From the NCBI RefSeq assembly GCF_001969265.1, contig NZ_CP019304.1, positions 4,712,001 to 4,776,000 of the forward strand: a DNA stretch of 64,000 nt, read 5' to 3'. The notes under the pieces were generated by a model. That model saw only the letters and a list, made by a program, of their open reading frames with translations, did no database searches and was not told where the DNA came from. This DNA is from Arthrobacter sp. QXT-31. GTDB lineage: Bacteria; Actinomycetota; Actinomycetes; Actinomycetales; Micrococcaceae. The position numbers and the translations under genes are program-made. This document shows, piece after piece, positions 63,880-64,000 of the stretch (positions within the stretch are counted from its first letter, which is position 1; each line of letters opens with the position of its first letter).

Positions 63880-64000
63880 CTAAAGCTTCCGGGCTACCGC
63901 GAAGATCCTGCGGAACGGATATACCGTGCCGTGCGCTGTGGCCGGATAGGCGTCTGCCAGCCGGGCGCCGTATTCGGCCTCGAACCCGGCCACTTCATCC
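63880..64000 (-). CDS. C-terminal end of a methyltransferase, probably trans-aconitate 2-methyltransferase
   Basis: Only 39 residues lie in the window (…FEAEYGARLADAYP…GTVYPFRRIFAVARKL, then TAG). The 'PFRRIFAVA' end is typical of trans-aconitate methyltransferase and related SAM-dependent enzymes. The rest is beyond the window edge, so the assignment is tentative. Confidence 0.6.
   Translation of the reverse strand, partial: DEVAGFEAEYGARLADAYPATAHGTVYPFRRIFAVARKL

Overview
The window is GC-rich, gene-dense actinobacterial chromosome, most likely from Arthrobacter, Pseudarthrobacter or a close Micrococcaceae relative. The evidence is the presence of WhiA, RbpA, OpcA, SufR and an actinobacterial-type Pgi, many GTG starts, and a gene order (sufR-sufB-sufD-sufC, ctaA/ctaB, tkt-tal-zwf-opcA-pgl, secG-tpiA-pgk-gap, whiA-yvcK-rapZ-uvrC) that parallels the uvrC-to-suf segment of mycobacterial chromosomes. 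No rRNA, tRNA, CRISPR array, prophage or intact insertion sequence was found.

Positions 1-8.3 kb are an accessory, poorly annotated stretch. It holds a hypothetical protein, an M16-type metallopeptidase, a secreted protein resembling a protease prodomain, two membrane proteins, and two tandem cassettes that each pair an ECF sigma factor with a translationally coupled single-pass membrane protein. Positions 8.3-26.5 kb carry scattered metabolic and stress genes: psuG, a lipid-kinase-like gene, VOC, GNAT, DinB-fold, ProC-like, DHFR-like and YCII proteins, a DinB2-type translesion polymerase, a DM13-like lipoprotein, a rifampin-phosphotransferase-like enzyme, proline iminopeptidase, azlCD with a divergent Lrp regulator, a thiolase plus acyl-CoA ligase pair, and a zinc metallopeptidase.

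Positions 26.6-60 kb are the conserved core. The SUF iron-sulfur assembly operon (sufR-B-D-Rieske-sufC-sufT) is read leftward. Divergent to it are an ABC transporter and heme A synthase (ctaA), with ctaB convergent to ctaA. The ctaA/ctaB gap holds two arrays of a 32-bp repeat in opposite orientation around a perfect hairpin. Then comes a pentose phosphate operon (tkt-tal-pgi-zwf-opcA-pgl) in which zwf carries three single-base deletions, then rbpA, the glycolytic operon gap-pgk-tpiA-secG, sodA, whiA-yvcK-rapZ-uvrC, an acyltransferase, a HAD phosphatase and uvrA with a likely LexA box. The right end has a heterodimeric ABC exporter with a GntR regulator and the 3' end of a methyltransferase gene.

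The genes form coherent modules: carbon flux through glycolysis and the pentose phosphate pathway, Fe-S and heme cofactor supply for respiration, and nucleotide excision repair. The points most worth a second look are the inverted 32-bp repeat arrays at 34.6-35.3 kb, the frameshifted zwf, the DinB2-type polymerase with an aliphatic steric gate, the RPH-like enzyme, the thiolase with a catalytic Cys-to-Ser change, and the twin ECF cassettes.
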